DNA of 6,179 nt, taken from positions 1 to 6,179 of the forward strand of contig JAHFBB010000062.1 of assembly GCA_023250255.1 (NCBI GenBank), in the 5' to 3' direction. Under the pieces are notes generated by a model, which was given only the letters and a program-made list of their open reading frames with translations, had not been told where the DNA came from and ran no database searches. The first letter of the stretch is position 1; every line of letters starts with the position of its first letter. The DNA is from Chloroflexota bacterium (GTDB taxonomy: Bacteria > Chloroflexota > Limnocylindria > QHBO01). Below, in pieces: positions 1 to 6,179 of this stretch. The position numbers and the translations under genes were made by a program.

Positions 1-261
1 CCGGGCTGGTAGCCAGTCGACGACGAGGAGCGGACCGACGTGGAGGGGGATGCCCAGCTCCTCGCGGGTCTCGCGGCCGGCGGCCGCAGCGGGCGACTCA
101 TCGGCTTCAACTGCGCCGCCCGGGATCTCCCAGGTTGGCTTGTAGGTTGGACGCACCACGAGGATGCGGCCCTCCTCGTCTCGGCAGACAAGGCCGGCCG
201 CGATTCGCTTGGTGGCGAGCGAGGCGTAGAACGCGGCAGTCGCCTAGGCGCTCTGATCCAT
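1..261 (-). CDS. Nudix hydrolase, C-terminus beyond the left edge, in-frame amber at codon 6 (possible pseudogene)
   Basis: Translating the minus strand from 261 gives Met-Asp-Gln-Ser-Ala, then TAG at 246-244, then an uninterrupted reading frame to the window edge. That frame has FYASLATKRIAAG, a first beta strand (GLVCRDEEGRILVVRP), WEIPGG, and a complete Nudix box at 117-49 fitting G-x5-E-x7-R-E-x2-E-E-x-G, with the REx2EE metal-binding residues present. The family hydrolyses nucleoside diphosphates linked to another moiety, using Mg2+; the substrate cannot be read from this fragment. No ATG, GTG or TTG lies in frame between the TAG and the first conserved strand. The first candidates are GTG codons at 159-154, which would delete that strand. 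ATG 261 is therefore the natural start and the TAG breaks the gene, unless it is a sequencing error or is read through. One base change (TAG to GAG) would restore the frame. The gene diverges from the plus-strand gene at 470. Family assignment is firm; functional status is uncertain. Confidence 0.75.
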
Positions 262-457
262 GGGGACATTTTGACCAGCGGCAGGCGCAGGCTGCAATGT
301 GACCCACACGCCCAGGTCTCGGCTTGCGGAGCCTTCGCCTGCAGCACGCAATTCGCACACGCGTCCACGTCGACGTCCTCGCCGACACGATCCACGCTCT
401 CCCTCGACATCGCACACCATCAACGGTCTCTTCGCGGATGCCCGACGTGCGCTCGGC

Positions 458-463
458 TAGGAT
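458..463 (+). promoter_or_regulatory. Possible -10 box (TAGGAT) or overlapping Shine-Dalgarno for the winged-helix gene
   Basis: TAGGAT fits the TANNNT form of a -10 box and ends 6 nt before the ATG at 470, which would place the transcript start at or next to the start codon (leaderless). The same bases contain AGGA, which could act as a ribosome binding site at 7-nt spacing if transcription starts further upstream. No convincing -35 box is seen at the expected distance. The two readings cannot be separated by sequence alone. Confidence 0.3.
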
Positions 464-469
464 CCTCTG

Positions 470-1576
470 ATGGCATCGATCACGTGGTCACAGGCCCTCG
501 CCTGGCGCCAGCGCCGGCAGCTGCTCGACCCGATCGGGACTGAACCGGTCGAGGATGTCGTCCGGCGCTTGGGCGCCGTCCAGGCGCAGCAGGGTTCCGC
601 CGCGGAGCTTTCCATTCGCCTGAGGCGCGCACGGTCCCATTCCGGCGAGGTCGCCGAGGCGCGCGCCGACGGCCGACTGATCATGACGTTCGCGTTCCGC
701 GGCGCCACCCACCTGATGACGCCGGAGGACGGTGGGATCTACCTCGCGCTGCGCATGGCCAACCGCCAGTGGGAGCTCCGGGACTGGCAGACGTATTACA
801 AGCTCGCGCCGTCCGACTGGCCGGCGCTCCGCGAAGTGGTGCGAGCGGCGCTCGCCGACGGCCCGCTGACCGTCAAGGAGCTCGTCGCCGCGATCGCGGC
901 GAGTCCGAAGTTCGGCCATCTCGGCCCGATCCTCGCCGTGAACCCAAAGGGCGTGATGAAAGTGCTGGGGTGGCACGGCGAGATGAGCTTCGGGCCGTTT
1001 CGAGGCAAGCAGGCGACGTTCCAGCGGTTGGATGGCAACCCGCGCTGGGCCGGCATCCCCGACCTCGACGAGGCCGGCATGCGCGCCGTCGAGGCCTACT
1101 TCCGGACCTATGGACCCGCGACGTCCGGCCGCCTCCAGTACTGGCTGGGCAACGGGCTCAGTGCGGGAAAGAAGCGAATCGAGGGGTGGATCGCCGACTT
1201 CGGCGACCGCCTCGCCGAGATCGACGTCGACGGTGAGTCTGCCCTCGTGCTCCGAGACGACCTCGACGACCTGGCTGGGGCGCAGCGAAGCACCACCGTC
1301 CGGCTGCTCCCTGCCTACGACCAGTGGGTGTTCGGGCCGGGAACCGCCGATGACCACATCGTGCCGGCCGCCCACCGGACGCTTGTCACCCGAGGGGCGA
1401 ACCTCGTCCTCGTCGGCGGCGTCGTGTCCGGGGCGTGGTCGCTCGACGGTGACGAGGTCGCCATCGACTGGTTCAGAGAGTCGGGATCGCCGCCCGGAGA
1501 TCGCCTGGCCGAGGAAATTGGCCGGCTGGCGACAATCCTCGATCGGCCGCTTCGGATGACGATCCGCAGCAGCTGA
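470..1576 (+). CDS. Winged-helix DNA-binding protein, HTH_42 / AlkZ-YcaQ family, probable DNA glycosylase
   Basis: The 368-residue product has the family architecture of tandem winged-helix protein HTH_42 (DUF1006). The N-terminal region holds LGAVQAQ, with Gln38-Ala-Gln40 matching the QxQ catalytic motif of AlkZ-type glycosylases, which excise alkylated bases and can unhook interstrand crosslinks. E. coli YcaQ differs in having QxD. Other family signatures are FRGATHL (residues 76-82), LLPAYDQW (279-286) and GGVVSGAW (316-323). No signal peptide or membrane segment is seen, so it is presumably cytoplasmic. Length is normal for the family and the frame is intact. The ATG at 470 is preceded by AGGA (459-462, 7-nt spacing), which overlaps a TAGGAT box that could instead be a leaderless -10. 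The stop is TGA at 1574-1576. Many members are annotated only as winged-helix DNA-binding domain proteins; glycosylase activity is inferred from the QxQ motif. A large open frame on the opposite strand is a high-GC shadow. Confidence 0.9.
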   Translation: MASITWSQALAWRQRRQLLDPIGTEPVEDVVRRLGAVQAQQGSAAELSIRLRRARSHSGEVAEARADGRLIMTFAFRGATHLMTPEDGGIYLALRMANRQWELRDWQTYYKLAPSDWPALREVVRAALADGPLTVKELVAAIAASPKFGHLGPILAVNPKGVMKVLGWHGEMSFGPFRGKQATFQRLDGNPRWAGIPDLDEAGMRAVEAYFRTYGPATSGRLQYWLGNGLSAGKKRIEGWIADFGDRLAEIDVDGESALVLRDDLDDLAGAQRSTTVRLLPAYDQWVFGPGTADDHIVPAAHRTLVTRGANLVLVGGVVSGAWSLDGDEVAIDWFRESGSPPGDRLAEEIGRLATILDRPLRMTIRSS

Positions 1577-1596
1577 GGGACGAGCTCGGCGCCGCT

Positions 1597-1610
1597 GTGC
1601 GCGAACGCAC
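1597..1610 (+). terminator. Short hairpin after the winged-helix gene, weak terminator candidate
   Basis: GTGCG-CGAA-CGCAC forms a 5-bp stem with a 4-nt loop, beginning 20 nt after the TGA of the winged-helix gene. There is no T-run behind it, so it does not meet the usual rule for an intrinsic terminator. In GC-rich bacteria U-less hairpins are sometimes proposed, but a stem this short may be chance. The rest of the 1577-1741 spacer contains a 12-bp perfect palindrome (GGCACGCGTGCC, 1672-1683) and a 4-bp hairpin at 1720-1730. No coding signal was found. Confidence 0.2.
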
Positions 1611-1741
1611 CGACAGAACGGGCGGCTGGCCGGCACGGCATCTGGTGATAGCGACCGTGAATACCACAGATGGCACGCGTGCCGCGTGGAACCGGTCGGA
1701 CGATGTGCCCATCGCGCCAGCCGTCGCGGCGAGCACGAGTT

Positions 1742-1818
1742 TGGTACCGCATACCGGATTCGAACCGGTGATCTCCGCCTTGAGAGGGCGGTGTCCTGGG
1801 CCTCTAGACGAATGCGGC
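1742..1818 (-). tRNA. tRNA-Glu (anticodon CUC), CCA encoded
   Basis: Read on the minus strand the 77 bases fold as a complete cloverleaf. The acceptor stem is GCCGCAT (1818-1812) with ATGCGGT (1752-1746). The D arm GTCT...GGAC and its loop match the bacterial tRNA-Glu body. The anticodon stem CCGCC/GGCGG encloses loop CTCTCAA, giving anticodon CTC at 1784-1782, which reads GAG. The variable loop has 5 nt. The T arm is ACCGG-TTCGAAT-CCGGT. The discriminator is A at 1745, and CCA is encoded at 1744-1742. The first acceptor pair is a G-U wobble (G1-U72), where G-C is usual. Product: charges with glutamate for translation, and glutamyl-tRNA also feeds tetrapyrrole synthesis in bacteria using the C5 pathway. 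Open frames reading through this gene on the plus strand are artefacts. Confidence 0.95.
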
Positions 1819-1842
1819 GCGGCGTCCCGTGGGGCCGGCCGG

Positions 1843-1872
1843 AGTATAGCAACGAGCCTGCGAAACGCTGAA
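1843..1872 (-). promoter_or_regulatory. Promoter for tRNA-Glu (extended -10)
   Basis: On the minus strand TATACT (1848-1843) is preceded by TGC, giving the extended -10 form TGnTATACT. A modest -35 candidate TTCAGC lies at 1872-1867 with an 18-nt spacer. Transcription would begin near 1836, giving a leader of about 18 nt before the mature tRNA 5' end at 1818; that leader contains the GC-rich palindrome GGCCGGCC (1833-1840 overlaps its start). The element sits in the 59-nt gap between the hydrolase stop codon and the tRNA, so the tRNA need not depend on read-through from the upstream genes. The -10 match is strong, the -35 weak. Confidence 0.55.
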
Positions 1873-1877
1873 ATCCG

Positions 1878-2735
1878 CTAGCGAGAGGCTGCCCCAGCGC
1901 GGGTGGCCGCCATGGTCGGCCGTCGCTCCTCGAGCCAGCCCATGACGCTGCCGGCGACCTGCGGCCAACTGTCGGAGCCCATGACCAGGCCGAAGTGCGA
2001 AGCCCCCGGGAAGTACTCGTAGGTTGCGTTGAGCATGTCCGCCGTGCGGCGCGCCTCGGACGGGTGAATGACATCGTCCAGGCCCGCTCCGATCACCAGC
2101 GTCGGGGCGGTGATCCGGTGGGTGTCGATGCTCACCCCAATCATCCGCTCGCGTCGGGCACTCCCCGATTCCCGCGCACCGGCCAGGAGCTCCTGCATCT
2201 TCGACAGTTCCTCATCGGTCATGTCGGGCATCCATTCACGAAGCCGATCCATGGGCGCCGTCCAGCCCCACCACTCCGCGTCGTACACCGGCGGCACGGC
2301 GCGCAGTTCGTGCTCATCGGGGCGCCTGGGGAGTGCATCCGCTGGAGGCGAGGGCGCCAGCAGGACCAGTCCGAGCACCGGATTGGCCTGGGCATACAGC
2401 AGTCCGGTCAGCGCCCCGATGCCCCAGCCAATGATCACCGGTGCCCGGCCGATGTGGCGGACCGCCACACCGATATCGGACGCGTAGTCCGCCATCCGGG
2501 TTGACGCCAGGTCAGCCAGGTCCGAGGTGAAATGGCCGCGCAGGTTGAGGGCATGCGCCTCCCAGCCGCGCTCCGCGAAGTAGGTCGCAAAGTTCGACCA
2601 CAGCCACGAGCCGGTAAGGGCACCGTGGACGAGCAGCAGCGGGGGCTTCCGGCTGCGGCGTTCGGGCTGGTGGGTTTCGACGTGGATGCCTTCGGGCTCG
2701 ATGAACATCTCGTCGCGCTTGATGGCCTGGACCAC
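1878..2735 (-). CDS. Alpha/beta hydrolase-fold protein with Gly at the nucleophile position
   Basis: The 285-residue product has the alpha/beta hydrolase core. The oxyanion-loop motif LLLVHGAL is at residues 33-40, the expected nucleophile elbow at 103-107, an acid candidate Asp221 (in GLDDVIHP), and a C-terminal histidine His247 in GASHFG. The elbow reads G-W-G-I-G instead of G-x-S-x-G: codon 105 is GGC (Gly) where AGC would give Ser. The fold is intact, so it may be a non-hydrolytic relative, may use another mechanism, or may carry a recent mutation. A tryptophan-rich cap region (EWWGWTAPMDRLREW, 154-168) could shape a substrate pocket; the substrate is unknown. No signal peptide is seen. 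The start chosen is GTG 2735, with GGAGG at 2753-2749 about 13 nt upstream inside the end of the DUF1015 gene; ATG 2708 is an alternative. It begins 8 nt after the DUF1015 stop, so translational coupling is likely. Stop is TAG at 1880-1878. Confidence 0.9.
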   Translation of the reverse strand: MVQAIKRDEMFIEPEGIHVETHQPERRSRKPPLLLVHGALTGSWLWSNFATYFAERGWEAHALNLRGHFTSDLADLASTRMADYASDIGVAVRHIGRAPVIIGWGIGALTGLLYAQANPVLGLVLLAPSPPADALPRRPDEHELRAVPPVYDAEWWGWTAPMDRLREWMPDMTDEELSKMQELLAGARESGSARRERMIGVSIDTHRITAPTLVIGAGLDDVIHPSEARRTADMLNATYEYFPGASHFGLVMGSDSWPQVAGSVMGWLEERRPTMAATRAGAASR

Positions 2736-2743
2736 GATCTGTG

Positions 2744-4087
2744 TCAGTCCTCCGCAAGGGGGTGGAAGGCGAGCCCGGTCAGGAGCTTCGGGTAGAAGTA
2801 AGTTGATTTCTGGGGCATCAACTCGCCGCGACGGGCAACGGCAGCGAGTTGGGCGAGTTCGGTGGGGCGGACCAGCAGGGCAGCCGAGGCCTCGCCGCGG
2901 GAAACCCGGGCCAGCGCTTCGGCTTCGCTGCGAGTGTAGAGGAGGGTCTCGCCGGCCGCCACTTCCGCCTCGCGGATGCCCAGCCAGTCCCCCAGTACCA
3001 CGGCGTGGAGAATGGCCAGATCCAACCCCGCCACGGCTGACGACACCGCTTCTCGCCGCATTCGGTCTCCGACCGCCGCCACGTCACCAACCAGCAGCCA
3101 GCCCTCTCCCCCGGGCAGGACAACCCCGAACACGGGCTCATCGGTTGCGCGCAGCTCGGCCAGCCGTGCGCCGAGTTGTGCAGGTGGAAACGGGAGGGCC
3201 GCGAACAGCGGATTGGATGCGGTCAGCGCCGAGCGCAACCGCTCCCGGTCAATCCCGACCAGCAGCCGATGGGTGGGTCGCACGTCCATTGGTTCCACGG
3301 TCGCGTTGACCAGGACCGCCATGATCCAGTCCGCGGCCAGGCTTCCAGCCGGCGCGTCGGTCAGGCGGGGATCGGACCGGACCTCTGCCTGATAGGCCAG
3401 CGCGGTTTCATACCGATGGTGTCCATCGGCGACGACCAGGCTGTGCCGCGAGAGCATGGAAGCAAGTCGATCATTCCGGCCGAGGGCGGTCAGGGAATGG
3501 ATCAGTCCGTCATCGTCGCGAGCCCGCCACTCGTCGGCTCCGGCGGGCGCCATGAGCAGATCCGATCGGCTCTTCGAGTCGAAATAGACCATCAGAATCG
3601 GGCTCAGCTGGGTGTGGGTCGAGCGCAACAGCGACAGCCGATCCGCCTTCGGACCAGGTAGCGTTCGTTCATGGGGACGGACCGATACACCCCAGGGTTC
3701 GAGCCGCACTCGAGCCAGGAGACCGCTCACCGCAAATTCGCTCGCGTCGCGCGCGGCGGCGTACCGATAGCCGAACAGCTGGTCGTGGTCGGGACGGACC
3801 AGGGTGCCATCCTCTCGCCAGGCGTCCAGCAGACGTGCGGCAGACCGATGCTGGTTTGTGGCCTCGCCGAGTTCGACCCGCACCGCGTTGCGCGGACTTC
3901 GCGCGGCAAGTTCGCGCTGGAGTGCCGGGCTGATGACGTCGTACGGCGGGCAGGCCAGATCGCTCAGGTCGCCAATCCGGCCGCCGGCCGCCGGCTCATC
4001 GGTCAGACGAATCCGGTCTGACGCCACGGTCGATCCGAAGCGCGCGAGGTTGTACTGGAGGGGCCGCAGCCCACGAATGTCCGCCAT
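2744..4087 (-). CDS. DUF1015 family protein
   Basis: The 447-residue product shows the family signatures in order: LACPPYDVIS (residues 44-53), a typical N-terminal helical region with NAVRVELGEA (67-76), RPHERTLPGPKADRLSLL (137-154), VADGHHRYETAL (219-230), and the C-terminal MPQKSTYFYPKLLTGL (424-439). The family is widespread in bacteria and archaea and has no settled function. The DGHHR motif resembles the G-x-x-R loop of the ParB/sulfiredoxin fold, which includes ADP/ATP-dependent serine kinases; that link is inference. No signal peptide or membrane span is seen, so it is presumably cytoplasmic. I chose ATG 4087 because the conserved N-terminus (MADIRGLRPL) starts there and it avoids overlap with the upstream gene, which stops at 4120; the frame is open up to 4201. 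No Shine-Dalgarno is visible before 4087. GTG 4111 is a weaker alternative. The hydrolase gene follows after 8 nt. Confidence 0.9.
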   Translation of the reverse strand: MADIRGLRPLQYNLARFGSTVASDRIRLTDEPAAGGRIGDLSDLACPPYDVISPALQRELAARSPRNAVRVELGEATNQHRSAARLLDAWREDGTLVRPDHDQLFGYRYAAARDASEFAVSGLLARVRLEPWGVSVRPHERTLPGPKADRLSLLRSTHTQLSPILMVYFDSKSRSDLLMAPAGADEWRARDDDGLIHSLTALGRNDRLASMLSRHSLVVADGHHRYETALAYQAEVRSDPRLTDAPAGSLAADWIMAVLVNATVEPMDVRPTHRLLVGIDRERLRSALTASNPLFAALPFPPAQLGARLAELRATDEPVFGVVLPGGEGWLLVGDVAAVGDRMRREAVSSAVAGLDLAILHAVVLGDWLGIREAEVAAGETLLYTRSEAEALARVSRGEASAALLVRPTELAQLAAVARRGELMPQKSTYFYPKLLTGLAFHPLAED

Positions 4088-4095
4088 CGGCCGCG

Positions 4096-4101
4096 AGTGT
4101 A
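4096..4101 (-). promoter_or_regulatory. Possible -10 box for a leaderless DUF1015 transcript
   Basis: On the minus strand TACACT lies 8 nt before the ATG at 4087 and fits TANNNT (4 of 6 with TATAAT). The start codon lacks a Shine-Dalgarno, so a transcript starting at or near the ATG would explain the arrangement. There is no good -35 at 16-18 nt; the 32-nt gap from the upstream gene also allows simple co-transcription. Weak evidence. Confidence 0.28.
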
Positions 4102-4119
4102 CGGCGCACACGGCCAACC

Positions 4120-6179
4120 CTAGATTTCGATCTCCTCGAACGTTCCGGCGCCAGTGGTGCTGATCTCGCCTGGTGGCCGACGGCGCGGCGCGCGTATCCA
4201 CCAGATCACACCGCCCACCGCTGTCAGCACGGCAACGATCGGAATCCAGGGCAGCCGACGGTAGTCGACCGGGTTGAGGATGCTGAACACGACCTGGGAC
4301 GTCTGGCCAAGCGGATCTGTGGCCACCAGCCGGATTTCGGTCGGCAGGAAGGCAAGCGGCAGTTCGGCAACGAACACGCCGTTGGTCGCGACCTGCACTG
4401 GCGCCCCGTTCATGGTCACCTGGGCCAACGGTGTCGTGGCCCCGCGAATCACGCCCGAACTGAACACGCCCTGTGGAGCTCGAACATCCAGGTCGGGCGG
4501 ACCCGCGATAGGCTGCACCTGCCAGATCCCCTGGTAGGCATGACCGGCCGGGGTGATGACCACGATGCGCACCTGGTATGGCGAGCGCTGGGATCCGCCG
4601 ACTTTGGTTATCGGGATCGAGACGGGGGTCGGATGGGCTGGACGCGAGCCCGCTGGGAGCGGAACATCGATGAGCGTCCCTCCCGAGAAGCCAACTTTCG
4701 AGATCACCCGTGAGCCACCCGGAACCACGATCTCTGCCACGGGTTGGGCATCGGCCTTGATGAACAGGACGCCGTCCTCGCCAGCGGCCGCGCCGAGGAA
4801 GGTGGGGGTGAGCGGCTCCTCATGCGGCGTCAGCAGCGAGTTGGTGGCCACGATTCGCGTTTCCAGCCTGCCGCGCCCGCTCTGGGTCTGGGTCTGAACC
4901 ACCGCCCAGGCATTGTCCGGACCTGCCGTGCCGATGGGCCACAGGCCGGCCATCAGCGAGATCTGCGTGAGACGGACATCCAGCCCAGGTCCGGCGGGTT
5001 CGACGATCTGACCGGCATACAGGAACGCACCGTCAGGTCCGACGCCGGGCACCGTCGGCCCAAGGTACGGGTTGGCCTGGTCCAAGCCTCGGGTGACTTC
5101 GACCCGATCCGGGCGCGGGATGGATGGATAACTGATCTTGTCGAGGAGGATGACGTCGAGGCCGTAGCCGTAGTCGGTTGCCTGTGGCGCGAGCAGGACG
5201 CGGGTGGAATCGTCCGTACCAATGACGCCGATCAGGTCGGCGCTGGCCGACCAGCGTGCGACCGGCTCCATCGGGCGGTCCCTCGGCCACCGATAGAGGC
5301 TGATTCCTGTGCCGGGTTCGCCGCTCGCCACGATCTGCCCGACGTCGGCGTCGACGACGCGAGCGGTCCAGATGCCTTCAATGTTCCCCGTTTCCAGATT
5401 CGCCGCCCCGGACCGGAGAGATAGGCGATGGAGTCGGATAGGGCCACCGGTCTCGACCACCAGCACGTCGTCGCCGGCCACCCCATCGGTCTCGCCGGCG
5501 CCAGTCGGATAGAGGGAACTGGTCTGTGTCAGCGCATCGATGCCCATGCGCTGGAGGTCTGTCCCGTCCCAGCGGTACAGACTGAGCTGGGCGTTTTGGA
5601 TCGTGCCATCGGTGATGGATTCGGTGGCGACCAGTTCATCGGTCCCGTCCGCGTCGAGGTCCGCGACCGTCAGCGAATCAAAGGGCCGACCGGTGGTATC
5701 CAGCAGCCGGAGACCGTGCAGGTCATCCGACCATTCCACCGTCCACAGGGTCAGGCAGCAGTTATAGGTGTAGTCGGGGTTGTAGCCGCTGACGGCCACG
5801 ATCAGCCGCTTCGCGCCATGGATTCGCATCTCCACGATCTGGATGTTGTCGCTCAACTGGGCCGCTGTGAATTCGCCGCGCAAACCCGGGGTGCTGCGTT
5901 CGTCGACGCTGACCTCCCGTTGGAGCGGCGTGCTGAACAACGGGGTCGGTGTCCCATCCTGGCCAATACTCATGGCCGTGACCTGGGCAAGTCCCGGATC
6001 ATTCGTCCGCGACTCGAGACGAATGAGTTCGCGGATACCGTCGCCATCCAGGTCGAATACGGATGTCTGGAACGAATTTAGGCGCAGGAGTCGGGTCCCG
6101 GGCTCATCGGTCACCGGACGCCCGATGACCATCGGCTCGCCGCCCGCGCTCACGGGTGCCTGCTGCAGGATGGTCGCCG
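4120..6179 (-). CDS. Secreted, C-terminally membrane-anchored protein with FG-GAP-type repeats and an Ig-like domain (5' end beyond the right edge)
   Basis: The frame is open through the right edge. The first in-window start, GTG 6153, is unlikely to be the true one because coding continues upstream (ATILQQAP before it) and no signal peptide is included. Numbering from that GTG (677 residues), DLDGDGIRE (34-42) and DLDADGTDE (165-173) are DxDxDG calcium-binding loops of FG-GAP/VCBS repeats, with a degenerate third at about 222-236 (TDGVAGDD). The long middle region (about 180-480) is rich in beta-strand patterns consistent with a propeller. Residues about 553-628 look like an Ig-like domain of the glucodextranase-B type (IRGATTPLAQVTMNG, then VATDPLGQ). 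A transmembrane helix spans 636-653, followed by the positive stretch RAPRRRPPG and a short acidic tail ending FEEIEI. This predicts a large outside domain and a cytoplasmic tail. FG-GAP proteins often bind ligands or polymers; the ligand is unknown. It is the first gene of the minus-strand set. Confidence 0.88.
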   Translation of the reverse strand, partial: ATILQQAPVSAGGEPMVIGRPVTDEPGTRLLRLNSFQTSVFDLDGDGIRELIRLESRTNDPGLAQVTAMSIGQDGTPTPLFSTPLQREVSVDERSTPGLRGEFTAAQLSDNIQIVEMRIHGAKRLIVAVSGYNPDYTYNCCLTLWTVEWSDDLHGLRLLDTTGRPFDSLTVADLDADGTDELVATESITDGTIQNAQLSLYRWDGTDLQRMGIDALTQTSSLYPTGAGETDGVAGDDVLVVETGGPIRLHRLSLRSGAANLETGNIEGIWTARVVDADVGQIVASGEPGTGISLYRWPRDRPMEPVARWSASADLIGVIGTDDSTRVLLAPQATDYGYGLDVILLDKISYPSIPRPDRVEVTRGLDQANPYLGPTVPGVGPDGAFLYAGQIVEPAGPGLDVRLTQISLMAGLWPIGTAGPDNAWAVVQTQTQSGRGRLETRIVATNSLLTPHEEPLTPTFLGAAAGEDGVLFIKADAQPVAEIVVPGGSRVISKVGFSGGTLIDVPLPAGSRPAHPTPVSIPITKVGGSQRSPYQVRIVVITPAGHAYQGIWQVQPIAGPPDLDVRAPQGVFSSGVIRGATTPLAQVTMNGAPVQVATNGVFVAELPLAFLPTEIRLVATDPLGQTSQVVFSILNPVDYRRLPWIPIVAVLTAVGGVIWWIRAPRRRPPGEISTTGAGTFEEIEI

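Noticed and set aside
271..298. Plus-strand promoter-like pair TTGACC / TGCAAT with a 16-nt spacer
   Set aside because: The -10 is a poor match and it lies about 170 nt before the ATG at 470, so support is too weak to annotate.
107..415. Arg-rich minus-strand frame covering the Nudix region
   Set aside because: It is in a different frame from the one carrying the Nudix box and shows no domain.
1672..1683. 12-bp perfect palindrome GGCACGCGTGCC
   Set aside because: About one such palindrome is expected by chance in a window this size, and no partner site or regulator is seen.
1597..1881. Plus-strand open frames giving a peptide with HTGFEPVISALRGRC
   Set aside because: This is the known artefact of translating the opposite strand of a tRNA gene.
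488..2074. 528-codon open frame on the minus strand opposite the winged-helix gene
   Set aside because: It runs antisense across a well-supported gene, the tRNA and part of the hydrolase, and its translation is Arg/Pro-rich low-complexity typical of GC-rich shadow frames.
4088..4201. N-terminal extension of the DUF1015 frame to 4201
   Set aside because: It overlaps the end of the upstream gene, and the family N-terminus begins at ATG 4087.

Overview
This is a 6.2 kb, GC-rich stretch of ordinary bacterial chromosome. Gene density, the high-GC code use, TANNNT-type -10 boxes and possible leaderless starts suggest a GC-rich bacterium such as a Chloroflexota or actinobacterial lineage. The taxon is an inference and not firm. 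There is no rRNA, transposase, phage gene, CRISPR array or obvious repeat family.

Layout: (1) At 1-261 on the minus strand lies a Nudix hydrolase, cut by the left edge, with a perfect Nudix box but an in-frame amber stop at codon 6. (2) A 208-bp divergent spacer follows (262-469). (3) At 470-1576 on the plus strand is a winged-helix protein of the HTH_42 / AlkZ-YcaQ family carrying the QxQ motif of base-excision DNA glycosylases. (4) A 165-bp spacer without clear function (1577-1741) separates it from what follows. (5) At 1742-1818 on the minus strand is tRNA-Glu(CUC) with encoded CCA and a good extended -10 promoter just upstream. (6) Three co-directional minus-strand genes follow, read from right to left: a secreted/anchored FG-GAP plus Ig-like protein open at the right edge (4120-6179), a DUF1015 protein (2744-4087), and an alpha/beta hydrolase (1878-2735) lacking the usual nucleophile serine.

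How the parts may relate: the three minus-strand protein genes are spaced by 32 and 8 nt and could form one transcript running toward the tRNA, although possible internal -10 boxes exist. The Nudix and glycosylase-like genes diverge from a shared spacer and both belong to families that handle damaged or modified nucleotides or bases; a functional link is only an inference. I found no clear new multi-gene system. The points most worth a second look are the Ser-to-Gly change in the hydrolase, the amber codon in the Nudix gene, the AlkZ-like glycosylase, and the membrane-anchored propeller protein.
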